Source: CAIVAT01 sp049317265 | GTDB taxonomy: Bacteria > Bacteroidota > Bacteroidia > Bacteroidales > FEN-979 | NCBI GenBank assembly: GCA_049317265.1 | Contig: JBMOIP010000011.1 | Location: 35,065-99,064 of the forward strand | DNA length: 64,000 bases | Reading direction: 5' to 3' | The notes under the pieces: generated by a model | Seen by the model: the letters and a program-made list of their open reading frames with translations, nothing else | Databases searched by the model: none | Told to the model about the DNA's origin: nothing | Shown here: piece after piece, positions 8,093 through 17,667 of the stretch | Position numbering within the stretch: the first letter of the stretch is position 1 | Layout: the number at the start of each line of letters is the position of its first letter | Position numbers and translations under genes: made by a program

Positions 8093-11000
8093 TCAGCTCC
8101 TCTGTCTGTATTCTGACGGGGTTTTTCCAAACTGCTTTCTGAAGGAGGTACTGAAATGTTTGGTATTGGGGAATCCTGACTGATAAGCGATTTCCGAGAT
8201 GGTAAGGGTGGTCTCCACCAGCATGCGGGAGGCTTTTCGCAGCTTCACCATCCTGATAAAATCCTGGATCGAATTGCCGGTGAGGGCTTTCAGCTTTCGG
8301 TACAGTGCCGACCTGCTCATGGCAATTTCACGGCAGAGATCACTGATGTCGATGGTTTCCTCCTCAGCAGAAGCTTCAATCATGGTAATCAGCTTATTAA
8401 GGAATTTTTCATCCATTTTATTGCTGACCACTTCCGACGGAACAAACTCCTCCTTACCATAGAATTTATTCCTCAGAACCTTCCTTGAGTTGACCAGGTT
8501 CCGCAGGGTAGCCTGTAAAAGATCAGGGTTGTATGGCTTGGCGATATAGGCATCTGCCCCGGTTCTTATTCCCTGGATCTGGCTGTCGTCATCGCTTTTT
8601 GCAGTCAGCATGATCACCGGAATATGACAGGTGAGCAACTCCTGTTTGATGTTTTGGCAAAACTCTATGCCGTCCATTCCGGGCATCAGGATATCGGAAA
8701 TGATGACATCGGGCACATACTTCCTCGCCTTTTCCAGTCCTTCTATTCCGTTTGCGGCAATGATTACCTGGTATTCATTTTGAAACTTATCAGCTATCAC
8801 ATTGCAGATCATTGGATTATCATCAACAACCAGTAGTATCGGGTTGTTTACATCCTCCTGCTGAACCACCACTGTCCGTGGAACGTCATCATGAATGGCC
8901 TCCGATAATCCGTGATAATCCATCTTCAGCTGAAAATTCAACTCCTCCCTGATCTCATCATCAGTGAGGTGGTCTTTCCCTATTGGAAGCCGAATGATAA
9001 ACGATGAACCTGCACCCTGCTCACTTTGCACTGAAATCTCCCCATGATGCAACTCCACGAGTTTTTTGCTGTAAGCAAGCCCGATCCCGGATCCTTCGGC
9101 ATTCTGGGTTTTGTTGATATCCTTTGATTCCTGGTAAAACCTGTTGAAAAGGTTTTTAAGGTCCTCCTGCGACATCCCCTGCCCGGTATCTTTTACAGTG
9201 ATTTCCAAAAAGTTACCATTTCCTCCATGTTGCCTTGTGCTGACCGACTCCGCCACCGCCAGGTTGATTTCAATCTTTCCGCCAGGGTAGACAAACTTAA
9301 ACGCATTGGAGAGCAGGTTATACATGATCTTTTCCACTTTCTCAGCATCAAACCATATTTCGGGGATATTCCCATGAGTATTCAGCTCGAACTGGATATT
9401 TTTCATCCTGGCAAATTCCGAAAAACTCTCCTGGATTCCCGCCAGGAAGAGGAGGATATTTCCCTTTGTTGTCTTTAATTTCATCAGGCCGTTCTCCGCT
9501 TTGCGAAATTCAAGGAGCTGGTTGATGAGAATCAGCAGTCTTTGGGCGTTTTTTTCAATGTTGACCAGTGTCTCAGAGGATTTAAAATTCCCGCTTGATT
9601 TCAGGTTATCAAGATATCCCAGGATTAAGGTGAGCGGGGTCTTGAATTCATGCGAAATGTTGGTAAAAAACCCAAGTTTCATCTGGTTGAGTTCCTCCAG
9701 CTGCTCCTTTTCCTTTCTTTCCAGGATCAGCTGGTTTTTCACCCTGATCCAGGAGATGTTGTACCTCATAAAGAGGAAGAGTATCCCAAGAATTATAAGT
9801 GCATACAGGCAAAATGCCCACCAGGTCTTCCATAAAGGAGGCAGGATCCTGATCTGAATGCTGGCGGGAGTCCCATTCTGAACCCCGTCGTTGTTCCTGG
9901 CTCTCACCATAAATGTGTATAACCCCGGAGGCAGGTTCGAGAAACTGGCTGAACGGTTTTCACGAAACTCGGTCCATTCCTGTGTAAGCCCTTTCATCAT
10001 ATAAGAGTATTGGTATTTACCCTTGTTGATGAACCCCAGTGCAGCAAAATCAAGCTCAAATGTGGTTTCATATCCCATCGAGATCCTTTTCTCCAGGAAA
10101 AGCTGCTGATCGAGAGGACTTTGGTCATCACCTACCCTGACCAGTTTGTTTGAAATATAGAGATCCGTCAGGATGACTTTTGGCGGTGAAAAATCGGTGA
10201 TCAGGTTCCCCGGAGAGATGACATTATAACCGTTGATTCCGCCAAAATAGAGATTTCCATCCCTGCATTTCAAGGCTGAATTCTGATTGAATTCATTCGC
10301 TTGTAACCCGTCGGCACTGGTATATATCCTCATTTTCCTGGTAGCCTGGTCAAACCTTACCAGCCCCTTGTTGGTGGCAAGCCAGAAAATCCCCTGGTCG
10401 TCCTGCAAAACTGAATTCACCACATTGTCGGGCAACCCGTCTGAAGTGGTCACAAAAGAAAAACGCTCTGTTCCGGGGTCAAAAACAGAAACGCCGCCGC
10501 CCTCCGTACCAATCCACAACTTGCCGTCCATTGCCAGGAAAATTGACAGTATCCGGTTGTTTGACAGGGAGTTTGGATTTGCGTTGGAATGACTGTATAC
10601 CTTTATTTCGCCGGTTTCATGGTTAAGCCTGTTTACTCCCAGGTTCGTTCCTGCCCAAATGTTTCCCGATTTATCCTTACACAATACCTTGACCGTATTG
10701 TTCGACAACCGGGAATTCATGACCATGAACCTCCTCATTTTATTTGTATTCCGGTCAAGCAGATAGATTCCTCCCAGGCTGGCAATGCAAAGTTTGTTGC
10801 CGGGTGTTTCGATAATGCTATATATATTTGCTTTGTCCAGCGATCCTGTTGGATCATCGGGGTGACGGAATTTTGTAAAGGTGTTCCTGCGTTTATCCAG
10901 GATACTGATTCCACCGCCAAAGGTGCCTATCCATAGTTTTCCGTCGTGATCTTCATAGATGGACAAGACCGAGTTGGAAGCCAGTGAACTTGCACTCTTC

Positions 11001-12193
11001 TTATCTGCCGTATAAATCCTGAATTTCTCAGTTGCCTGGTCATATTGGTTCAGTCCTCCCAGGGTTCCGATCCATAACGCGCCCTGGCGATCCTGGTAGA
11101 AACACCTCACGTGGTTATCCGATAAACTCTGCGGGTCATTCAGTTCATGTTTCACCGGCTGAAATTTCCAGTCATATTCACTGTAGTAGTTAATTCCTCC
11201 GATATAATTCCCCACCCACAGCCCTTTGAAACTATCGATGAAAATTGCATAGACTGAATTATTGCTGATGCTGTTGGGAGAGTTTGGATTGTTCATAAAG
11301 GAGGTATACTCTCCGGATGCAGGATCATAGATATCCAATCCTCCTCCATCGGTAGCGATCATGATCCGGCCATCAGGACTTTGCTTGATATCTACCACTA
11401 GGTCGCTCGACAAACCACTCTTTCCCGAAGTGACATATTCGGCAGCGTGCAAGTGCCTGTCAACCTTAATTATACCGGCCTGGGTACCGAGCCAAATCTT
11501 ATCAGGGCCTTCCAGAAAAAGGGCAAGAATCCTGGCATTGACAGGTCTCCCGTTCACAAGATAAGGGGTAATCCGGTTTGTTGCCTGGTTAAATGTAAAC
11601 AGTCCGTCAAGCGTGCCGATCCAGATGAGGGTATCATTCTCAAGGAGCAGTGTATTGATGCGGTCGATATGAAAACCGGCAGGCAGCATTTTATCAATGG
11701 GTATCCGTAAAACGATATTCGTTGCCATGTCAAGCATGTTCAATCCCCCTTCATGCGTGCCGATCCAAAGGTGCGATTTGCTGTCCTCAACGATGGCCTG
11801 AACATCGTCGTGGCTGATCGAATTTGACTTAAAGGGGTCGTTTACAAAGGTGGTGAATCCACCTGTTTCATATTCATACCTGGATATCCCGCCACCCTGT
11901 GTCCCCACCCATATCCTTCCCCTGGAATCCTTAAAGATCGTGTTGATGAACACATTTCTCAGCCCACTTGTATTGTCATAGACCCTGAAACTGTGGCCGT
12001 CGAACCGGTTAAGCCCGCTACGGGTGCCGATCCAGATGAACCCCAGGGTATCTTCGTTTATGGCATAAACGGTATTGTTTGACAATCCATCGTTGGTGGT
12101 CAGGTGACGGAAAAAGAGACTATTTCCCTGGCCTGATGCCAGTTCAACGGCACCCAGCAGCAAAACAAGGAATACGGACCTGAGGATGTTCAT
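8093..12193 (-). CDS. Hybrid two-component system regulator (HTCS) of the polysaccharide locus
   Basis: 1366 residues, the full HTCS architecture. A signal peptide (to about 22) is followed by about 14 Reg_prop beta-propeller repeats (NNTVYAINEDTLGFIWIGT and similar), forming two periplasmic propellers, then a Y_Y_Y domain (about 700-785), one membrane helix (about 790-812), HisKA with His848 in ISHEFKTPLT, HATPase_c (N box about 964, DTGQGM about 1002, GSGIGLAY), a receiver domain (1117-1226, phosphoacceptor Asp1167 in SDILMPGMDG) and a C-terminal AraC helix-turn-helix (about 1261-1366). Such proteins sense a glycan fragment in the periplasm and activate their own locus. It lies between the two halves of the locus, 49 bp after the glycoside hydrolase gene and 136 bp before the esterase gene. 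All catalytic residues are present. Confidence 0.96.
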   Translation of the reverse strand: MNILRSVFLVLLLGAVELASGQGNSLFFRHLTTNDGLSNNTVYAINEDTLGFIWIGTRSGLNRFDGHSFRVYDNTSGLRNVFINTIFKDSRGRIWVGTQGGGISRYEYETGGFTTFVNDPFKSNSISHDDVQAIVEDSKSHLWIGTHEGGLNMLDMATNIVLRIPIDKMLPAGFHIDRINTLLLENDTLIWIGTLDGLFTFNQATNRITPYLVNGRPVNARILALFLEGPDKIWLGTQAGIIKVDRHLHAAEYVTSGKSGLSSDLVVDIKQSPDGRIMIATDGGGLDIYDPASGEYTSFMNNPNSPNSISNNSVYAIFIDSFKGLWVGNYIGGINYYSEYDWKFQPVKHELNDPQSLSDNHVRCFYQDRQGALWIGTLGGLNQYDQATEKFRIYTADKKSASSLASNSVLSIYEDHDGKLWIGTFGGGISILDKRRNTFTKFRHPDDPTGSLDKANIYSIIETPGNKLCIASLGGIYLLDRNTNKMRRFMVMNSRLSNNTVKVLCKDKSGNIWAGTNLGVNRLNHETGEIKVYSHSNANPNSLSNNRILSIFLAMDGKLWIGTEGGGVSVFDPGTERFSFVTTSDGLPDNVVNSVLQDDQGIFWLATNKGLVRFDQATRKMRIYTSADGLQANEFNQNSALKCRDGNLYFGGINGYNVISPGNLITDFSPPKVILTDLYISNKLVRVGDDQSPLDQQLFLEKRISMGYETTFELDFAALGFINKGKYQYSYMMKGLTQEWTEFRENRSASFSNLPPGLYTFMVRARNNDGVQNGTPASIQIRILPPLWKTWWAFCLYALIILGILFLFMRYNISWIRVKNQLILERKEKEQLEELNQMKLGFFTNISHEFKTPLTLILGYLDNLKSSGNFKSSETLVNIEKNAQRLLILINQLLEFRKAENGLMKLKTTKGNILLFLAGIQESFSEFARMKNIQFELNTHGNIPEIWFDAEKVEKIMYNLLSNAFKFVYPGGKIEINLAVAESVSTRQHGGNGNFLEITVKDTGQGMSQEDLKNLFNRFYQESKDINKTQNAEGSGIGLAYSKKLVELHHGEISVQSEQGAGSSFIIRLPIGKDHLTDDEIREELNFQLKMDYHGLSEAIHDDVPRTVVVQQEDVNNPILLVVDDNPMICNVIADKFQNEYQVIIAANGIEGLEKARKYVPDVIISDILMPGMDGIEFCQNIKQELLTCHIPVIMLTAKSDDDSQIQGIRTGADAYIAKPYNPDLLQATLRNLVNSRKVLRNKFYGKEEFVPSEVVSNKMDEKFLNKLITMIEASAEEETIDISDLCREIAMSRSALYRKLKALTGNSIQDFIRMVKLRKASRMLVETTLTISEIAYQSGFPNTKHFSTSFRKQFGKTPSEYRQRS

Positions 12194-12219
12194 GGATTAC
12201 CCGGAAAAGTTACAGGATG

Positions 12220-12227
12220 CGAAATTA
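12220..12227 (-). promoter_or_regulatory. Weak -7-like box before the HTCS gene
   Basis: TAATTTCG on the minus strand, one mismatch to TAnnTTTG, about 27 bp before the HTCS start in a 49-bp gap. No matching -33 element or operator half-site is visible, so this may only give a low internal level of the sensor. Confidence 0.25.
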
Positions 12228-12242
12228 GCTTAATTCCGTTTA

Positions 12243-13661
12243 TCACGGTGATTTGTCGAAGTACCTGATCAGGTTGTACTTATTGTCATTCAACTCCTTC
12301 ATTCGGGTTGTGAGCGGCTGATAATACTCATAAAAGTTGTTCACAATCCCCTTGTTTGAGTCATTATTCGATTCGTCGGCGGTGGTATCAGTCGGATCAT
12401 TGTCCATATACCTGAACCAATTCCAGCCCACGCAATTTTTCATCTGCAAAAGCTTCAGACAGAAATTCTCATAGAACACACCCCGGTCATCCTGTGTTTT
12501 CACCCGCCAGCCGGCCCCTGAAATATTTGGCAACCCTGAATCATCACCTTTAGCATAGAACTCGGTGATGATGACTGGCTTGTCAGCCCATTTACTCCAT
12601 TCAGTGAAATGCTTTACCGAAGGTTCCCATTGTCCATAATAGTTTATCGAGATTATATCACAGTACTTTCCGGCTGCCGCAACAATATGCTGGTTGTGTT
12701 TTGGCTTTCCGTGCAAACGGCTTCCAAGGTATAGGTGGTTTGGGTCATGTTTTTTAATTGCTTCCGACACCACCTTGTAGTACTTCTCGGCAACCACACC
12801 AAGAAACATCGTCCGCTGGTAGTCGGTGATAGCTTCACGGGTGAACCCTTGCCTGGCCATCCAGCTCTTTGCTGCCTTGTAATTGGGATTTTGATCATCA
12901 TTCAGGGAAAGAAAATCCTCCAGGATTCCCGGGCTGAAACTTAGTTCATTATCGGAGAAGTAGCCAAGTAAGGCAGGATCATCGCGGGTTTCTGAAAGTT
13001 TTCCCGCCTGGTTGTCAACATAGGCCTCAAAAGCTGTATCAAAAACAGAAAAGGTGATCTCCTTTGCATGCTCCTTTTTCATCTGTTTCACATATCCCGA
13101 CCAGAGGCCAAGAATGGTGGTATAACAAAGTGGCGTACTGCACTTCCTGTTGCTGTATTTGATCAATGGCACCTCCGACCAGCATGCCGTTCCATTAAAC
13201 CCAAGGGCTTCCAGATCTTTGTGAGTCTCGGTGATCCACGCCTCTTCAGAACCAAATTTGGTTTGCAATGATTTTTCATTCCTGGCTGAATTTCCTGGTC
13301 TTACCCCGTTCACAGCCACATTGTAAGATGCATTGCCCGCCGGGTCGACGATCCACCACCGGTTTGCCTGCCTGATCGTATAATAAAAGCCGGTGGACTT
13401 AAATTTTCGCTCCGGATCACCTCCGTATATGGTTTGTGACCCATGGGAAACCTGCCTGAATCCCTTAAGTCCTCCAATGGTTGTAACAGCATAGGGCTTC
13501 CAGTCGGAATAATGAACTACCCCATCAAGCTTGCTCCATTGTTTTGCCTCAATACTTGTCTGCTTTATGGCTGGCAATTTGTGCGTAGAAACACAAGAGA
13601 CAGCCAGGAACAAGGAAAGACAAAGCAGGTTGATGAATTTTCGGGTACTTGCCATGGTCAC
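12243..13661 (-). CDS. Agarase-like clan GH-A glycoside hydrolase lipoprotein
   Basis: 472 residues with a lipoprotein signal peptide (LSLFLAVSC, Cys23; the start may be residue 3). After an N-terminal strand region (WWIVDPAGNASYNVAVNGV) comes a TIM barrel with a likely acid/base Glu239 in GYFSDNELSF and nucleophile Glu367 in KPVIITEFYAKGDDSGLPN, followed by the conserved NCVGWNWFRYMDNDP. These motifs fit the GH50-type/agarase-like group; exact family membership needs a profile search. It is encoded 5 bp after the CBM96/beta-helix gene and 49 bp before the HTCS. As a probable outer-membrane or periplasmic lipoprotein it would cut oligosaccharides made by the secreted enzymes. The GH-A fold and catalytic pair are well supported; the substrate (agar-type galactan or other) is an inference. 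Confidence 0.8.
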   Translation of the reverse strand: MTMASTRKFINLLCLSLFLAVSCVSTHKLPAIKQTSIEAKQWSKLDGVVHYSDWKPYAVTTIGGLKGFRQVSHGSQTIYGGDPERKFKSTGFYYTIRQANRWWIVDPAGNASYNVAVNGVRPGNSARNEKSLQTKFGSEEAWITETHKDLEALGFNGTACWSEVPLIKYSNRKCSTPLCYTTILGLWSGYVKQMKKEHAKEITFSVFDTAFEAYVDNQAGKLSETRDDPALLGYFSDNELSFSPGILEDFLSLNDDQNPNYKAAKSWMARQGFTREAITDYQRTMFLGVVAEKYYKVVSEAIKKHDPNHLYLGSRLHGKPKHNQHIVAAAGKYCDIISINYYGQWEPSVKHFTEWSKWADKPVIITEFYAKGDDSGLPNISGAGWRVKTQDDRGVFYENFCLKLLQMKNCVGWNWFRYMDNDPTDTTADESNNDSNKGIVNNFYEYYQPLTTRMKELNDNKYNLIRYFDKSP

Positions 13662-13666
13662 GATGG

Positions 13667-16009
13667 TTATTTGTCGATCATCAACAAAGTTTGGGCAGCA
13701 TCAGTATTGCCGGAAATTACTTTCAGCACATAACAGCCAGGTGCCAGTTGAAGATTATTAAGTTTGACAACCGAGGCGTTTAACATTCCGTATGAAAACA
13801 ACTCCCTCTGGAGGACCAGTTTGCCTGTCAATGAAGATATCATGACCCTTATGGGCCCGGCAGGAGTATTTTTCAAGGTAATGGTCACCGCGCCGGATGC
13901 CGGATTCGGGAACAGGGACATTGAAGCGCCGACTTGTAACTGCTCCATCCCATAGGGCCCTGAATATTCAAAAGCTCCACGGTCGGGCAGCTGGTAAGCG
14001 GGTACGGGATTGCCTTCGATATCCTTGAGCGGGGCACCGGGGACAATCATTCCGGAATTGATGGCAGGGGAATTTTTCAGCAACTTGTATCCTGTGATGG
14101 TGTCGGCACCATAGCCGGCCGAATCGGCCCTGCTAATCATCGGGTTAAGCCTCAGTTTGTGATTGTCGGCTGGTTCGTGCGTGATAGACGCACCCCAAAA
14201 CAAATTATAGTCGAAGATATTGCCCGAACTTCCGCCAAGGTCAATACTGGCACCGGCACCCATGACCTGGAAGATATTGTTGTAATAGCGGGTATCAATG
14301 GAATAACCATCCCAGTTTTTATGCCATATCACCACAATACCCGTCATGGTTGGACGGTTGTAGACCGTATTGTTGTATATATAGGAGTTGGAAGCATGTC
14401 CTGAGGTTTTTATTTGATGATGCTTGTTATTCACGAAGAGGTTGTAACGTATCACGGTTCCGTCGTTAAAACCGCCGGATGTGGTTGGCCCGCCTGTCAG
14501 CAATGCAGCTCCCCAATCATTGTCATGGCTGTAGTTATATTGGATCAGGGAGTTGATCGATTTAAAATCACTGTCAAAACCACCGGCATCCTCATCCCCG
14601 GCGTTGAACTTCGTATAGCATGCTTCATTATACTGCCACACGGCGCCATCCGTGTTGAAGTTAAAGCAGGCATTCCCTGTTCCCTTTATCCCGCACTGGT
14701 TGAATAAATTATGTTCCATAACAGGTTTATCTGCTACCCTTACAATCAGTGCATTTGCACCAGTTTTTTCGAAAATATTACCGGTTATCCGGATATTCCT
14801 GCTGGGAACCCAGTTGGAATTGGTCGTAAGCGTACGGCTCTCCCAGGTGGAAAGGTTTGCAATTCCGGTGCGGTCGACATCATGGATATAGCAATCTTCG
14901 ATGACCAGGGTATCGAACCAGGTCTCTTTCGCAGTGCCGGAAATCTCAAAAATAATCCCGCCGCAATTTTTGGCAGCTTCGGTATTGTCCATCAGCCCAT
15001 TCACATCAGAGATCTCCAGCCTCTTCAGGATAATATGCCCAATGGCCCCCATGTCCTCTGCCTGGAAATAGACCGCTCTTCTGAATTCAGCAGCGCTGCC
15101 CATATTGGTAACATGAAGATCCTGTAATTCAATGTGATGCTGCCCGTTGAATTGCACCGTGTTGGTCACCAGTCCCGATCCGCTGATCACGGGCTTGTTT
15201 CCGCTGTCATAACTCCCGATCACGATTGGTTTTCCGGGGACACCGCTGCCTTTCATCGCCAGCTGGCCAGACCAGACACCATCACATTTAAAAAGTATCG
15301 TATCGCCCGCAACAAAGTATTCTGCATTAACCCTGTCGAGTGTTTTCCATGCCAGCAAGGTGCTCTCTCCTGAATTGGCATCATTGCCTTGCAGCGGATC
15401 AATATAATAGGTGCCGTTCCTGTGGTAAGGGAGCGGCCCCGGGGTGAGTTCGATCAGCGGGGCTTTCCCTGATGGATTTTCCTTTGAATGCCAGGGGGTA
15501 TCCTTGGTGGAAAGCGCCCCGGCCATATCCTTGAAAATGAAGGAGACCCGCTGGCGCCCTTCACTCACTGCCTGGTTAAGGTAATTGGTCACATCCCACG
15601 AGTAATAGTCAGTACCCGGCTGCAAGGTGATGTCGCTGATATAGATCCCCGATGGCCGGTTGTTCCCGGTAAGGGTCTCTTCCACCCATGTGGTATCGGT
15701 ATAGAAAATCTGCGTCCTTTTTGCCTCTGCAACAGTTCCATACAGTTTTACCTTTACCGATGAAAAGGTGGTGTCAAAATGCCCGATATTGAAAAGTACG
15801 TAGGTCTCCCTTGTAAACTCCTCAGAAGCGACACTTTTCCTGGTTTTCAGGGTATCCGGGTTGATGATCCCATACGGGTCATTCGCTTTGGTGCCCCCCG
15901 CATAAATGTAGCTGTCTTCCTGGGGAGTGAACACAGTTTGCGCGCCGGCTCCGGTCCAGAAAAGACCGAGAACGAGCATGAGTACCAGATTTCCTTTTAA
16001 TTTCATCAT
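13667..16009 (-). CDS. Secreted CBM96/DNRLRE - beta-helix protein with T9SS tail
   Basis: 780 residues. Signal peptide (MMKLKGNLVLMLVLGLFWTGAGAQ), then a DNRLRE/CBM96 module (about 25-190: PQEDSYIYAGGTKANDPYG, ETYVLFNIGHF, YYSWDVTNYLNQAV). From about 198 the beta-helix entry motif TYYIDPLQGNDANSGES appears, then long N-rich helix turns (LQYN-type: IQYNYSHDNDWGAAL, IRYNLFVNNKHHQI, SYIYNNTVYNRPTM). A T9SS tail ends it (MSLFPNPASGAVTITL ... LAPGCYVLKVISGN). It sits 33 bp after the susD gene and 5 bp before the GH lipoprotein gene. It is homologous in layout to the partial gene at the left edge, which has an Fn3 domain between the two modules. Likely a surface lyase; CBM96 modules are known to bind alginate-type polymers in some enzymes, but the substrate here is not proven. 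Confidence 0.85.
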   Translation of the reverse strand: MMKLKGNLVLMLVLGLFWTGAGAQTVFTPQEDSYIYAGGTKANDPYGIINPDTLKTRKSVASEEFTRETYVLFNIGHFDTTFSSVKVKLYGTVAEAKRTQIFYTDTTWVEETLTGNNRPSGIYISDITLQPGTDYYSWDVTNYLNQAVSEGRQRVSFIFKDMAGALSTKDTPWHSKENPSGKAPLIELTPGPLPYHRNGTYYIDPLQGNDANSGESTLLAWKTLDRVNAEYFVAGDTILFKCDGVWSGQLAMKGSGVPGKPIVIGSYDSGNKPVISGSGLVTNTVQFNGQHHIELQDLHVTNMGSAAEFRRAVYFQAEDMGAIGHIILKRLEISDVNGLMDNTEAAKNCGGIIFEISGTAKETWFDTLVIEDCYIHDVDRTGIANLSTWESRTLTTNSNWVPSRNIRITGNIFEKTGANALIVRVADKPVMEHNLFNQCGIKGTGNACFNFNTDGAVWQYNEACYTKFNAGDEDAGGFDSDFKSINSLIQYNYSHDNDWGAALLTGGPTTSGGFNDGTVIRYNLFVNNKHHQIKTSGHASNSYIYNNTVYNRPTMTGIVVIWHKNWDGYSIDTRYYNNIFQVMGAGASIDLGGSSGNIFDYNLFWGASITHEPADNHKLRLNPMISRADSAGYGADTITGYKLLKNSPAINSGMIVPGAPLKDIEGNPVPAYQLPDRGAFEYSGPYGMEQLQVGASMSLFPNPASGAVTITLKNTPAGPIRVMISSLTGKLVLQRELFSYGMLNASVVKLNNLQLAPGCYVLKVISGNTDAAQTLLMIDK

Positions 16010-16042
16010 TGGAGCATTGCTGTTAATGGTAATCTTATCTTG

Positions 16043-17107
16043 TTAATAACCTGTATTCTGCGGGAATCCTCCCATGGCATCGATCTCTCCCTGGGGTATG
16101 GGCCACCTGACATGAAAATCCTGGATATTGGTCCGCTGGGAATACCAGATTGGGTCTGTTGCCAGAATATGCCTGAACATGGTCGTTCCTCCATGTTCCC
16201 TTACCCTGTCAACAAGCAGGTCAAGCCTCTTTAAAAAGAACCATCTTTTTCCCTCCAGGGCAAGTTCCCTGGCATGTTCTTCAATGATTGTCTCTTCATC
16301 GACAGCCGTAAGCAACTGGTTGGGATTTGGAAGTATCCTGTTTTGTCTCAGCGTGTTAAGATATGTAAGGGCCTGGGCTGAATTTCCAAGACGCCACTCC
16401 GCTTCTGCAGCCATCAGGTACACTTCAGAAAACCGGAACATGTATATATTGTTATAAGACACGGTGGCCTTCGGTACTTTAATCCAATCCCAGTATTTTT
16501 TGCAGCTAATGCTGGCCGCCTTGAAATAGTTGGTTCCTGTAAGCGTGGAGTTTTGTGCGTTTTTCAGGGTATCCCCAAGTTTATATGGCAAAGCTGAAAA
16601 GTTATAGGCTTCATCATTGTAAGTGTAGTAGTGTTGCCACCAGGCATTCCACCTTCTGTCGTTGACGGAATCGTACAATCCGGTGAGATATTCATTGGGG
16701 AAGATCCTTGCCCATCCATATCCGCCATATTCGGATACCATGGCAGTTCCGGGAACTGATTTATAGTCGGCTGTAAAGATCAGGGGCATCCGGTGGAACT
16801 TCCCGCCTCCGACTGCAAATTCATCAAACTGCATGACATAAATAGCCTCTTTGGTGCTATTACGGCCATCTTTGGTAAACACCTGGTCAGGATCAACAAG
16901 GGCATAAGGTCCGTCATTGATCAGCCTTGCCGAAAGGGTGGAAGCCAGCTGATAATCCTTTTTCCACAAGGCAACATCGATTCTCAGGTAGAGTGCTGCT
17001 CCAAGGCCAAACTGTCCCGGCCTTGCATTCCAGTTATTGCCATAGGAAGCGATGGCAATGTCGAGGTCAGAAATGATCGTATTATAAACTTCATCCTGGG
17101 TGGCCAC
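16043..17107 (-). pseudogene. susD: SusD/RagB C-terminal part, separated by an in-frame TAA
   Basis: This 354-residue stretch is the C-terminal two thirds of a SusD-family starch-binding-like lipoprotein: TQDEVYNTIISDLDIAI, the TPR helices (FGLGAALYLRIDVALWKKDY), FRFSEVYLMAAEAEWRLGNS and the typical ending (LALEGKRWFFLKRLDLL, RWPIPQGEIDAMGGFPQNTGY). The only possible start is a GTG at 17107, in the same frame as the upstream fragment. The codons between, read as NRVFK, continue the family alignment, so the frame is intact and one TAA at 17123-17125 is the sole lesion. Without suppression or reinitiation this part would lack a signal peptide and could not reach the surface. Confidence 0.85.
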
Positions 17108-17122
17108 CTTGAAGACCCTGTT

Positions 17123-17662
17123 TTAAAAATTCTCGTTGGTGGTGGGTTCCAGGTTAAGCCAGATGTTGTCAAACTTTCTGACCAGCCAGAAATAGGAATA
17201 GGCCCGGTAGATGTAGGCTTCACTGAGAATCATTTTTCTTGTGGAATCCGACATGGTTGCCTGTTTTCCATAGGTGATGATGCTGTTGGTCCTTTCAATG
17301 ATCTGGTACCATTTGCGCCACCAGCCCTGGATGACCACCTGTGTAGGCAGGTTTCCGTCGAGCCTGTACCTGGCTACCGTCGGGTAGGTTCCTGCACGCA
17401 TAAAATCTATATCAGTTCCCAAATCCCCCTGGATGAGCGCAAAATCGTTGCTCTCATTGTCATCGGCCTGCGCCCGTTCCATTGAATAGAGGCCGTTTAC
17501 TGCCGATTGCAGTCCCTCGGGTGTATTGTACAGAAAATCGGTCGTAACCTGGTATGGGTGAACCTCTTCAAGATATTTCTGGCATCCTGTAAAACCAAGG
17601 ACGGTGAGGAAAAATATCGCGGCGAGTACTTTGCTGTATTTCATAGGTATTGATTTTTTCAA
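17123..17662 (-). pseudogene. susD: SusD/RagB N-terminal part, ends at an in-frame TAA
   Basis: 179 residues starting 5 bp after the susC stop (MKKSIPMKYS; Met7 is an alternative start). It has a lipoprotein signal with lipobox FTGC, then SusD N-terminal features: TPEGLQSAVNGLYSMERA, WYQIIERTNSIITYG, AYIYRAYSYFWLVRKFDNIWLN. It ends abruptly at PTTNENF followed by TAA, where SusD proteins normally continue into the next helix. Joined to the downstream part the total is about 539 residues, the usual SusD length. Because susC and the rest of the operon are intact, a sequencing error, a very recent mutation, or a tolerated loss are all possible. Confidence 0.85.
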
Positions 17663-17667
17663 AAAAG

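Noticed and set aside
17105..17107. GTG at 17107 as a genuine start for a separate 354-residue gene
   Set aside because: The protein would lack the signal peptide and N-terminal SusD helices, and it is in frame with the upstream part, so a single interrupted gene is more likely.
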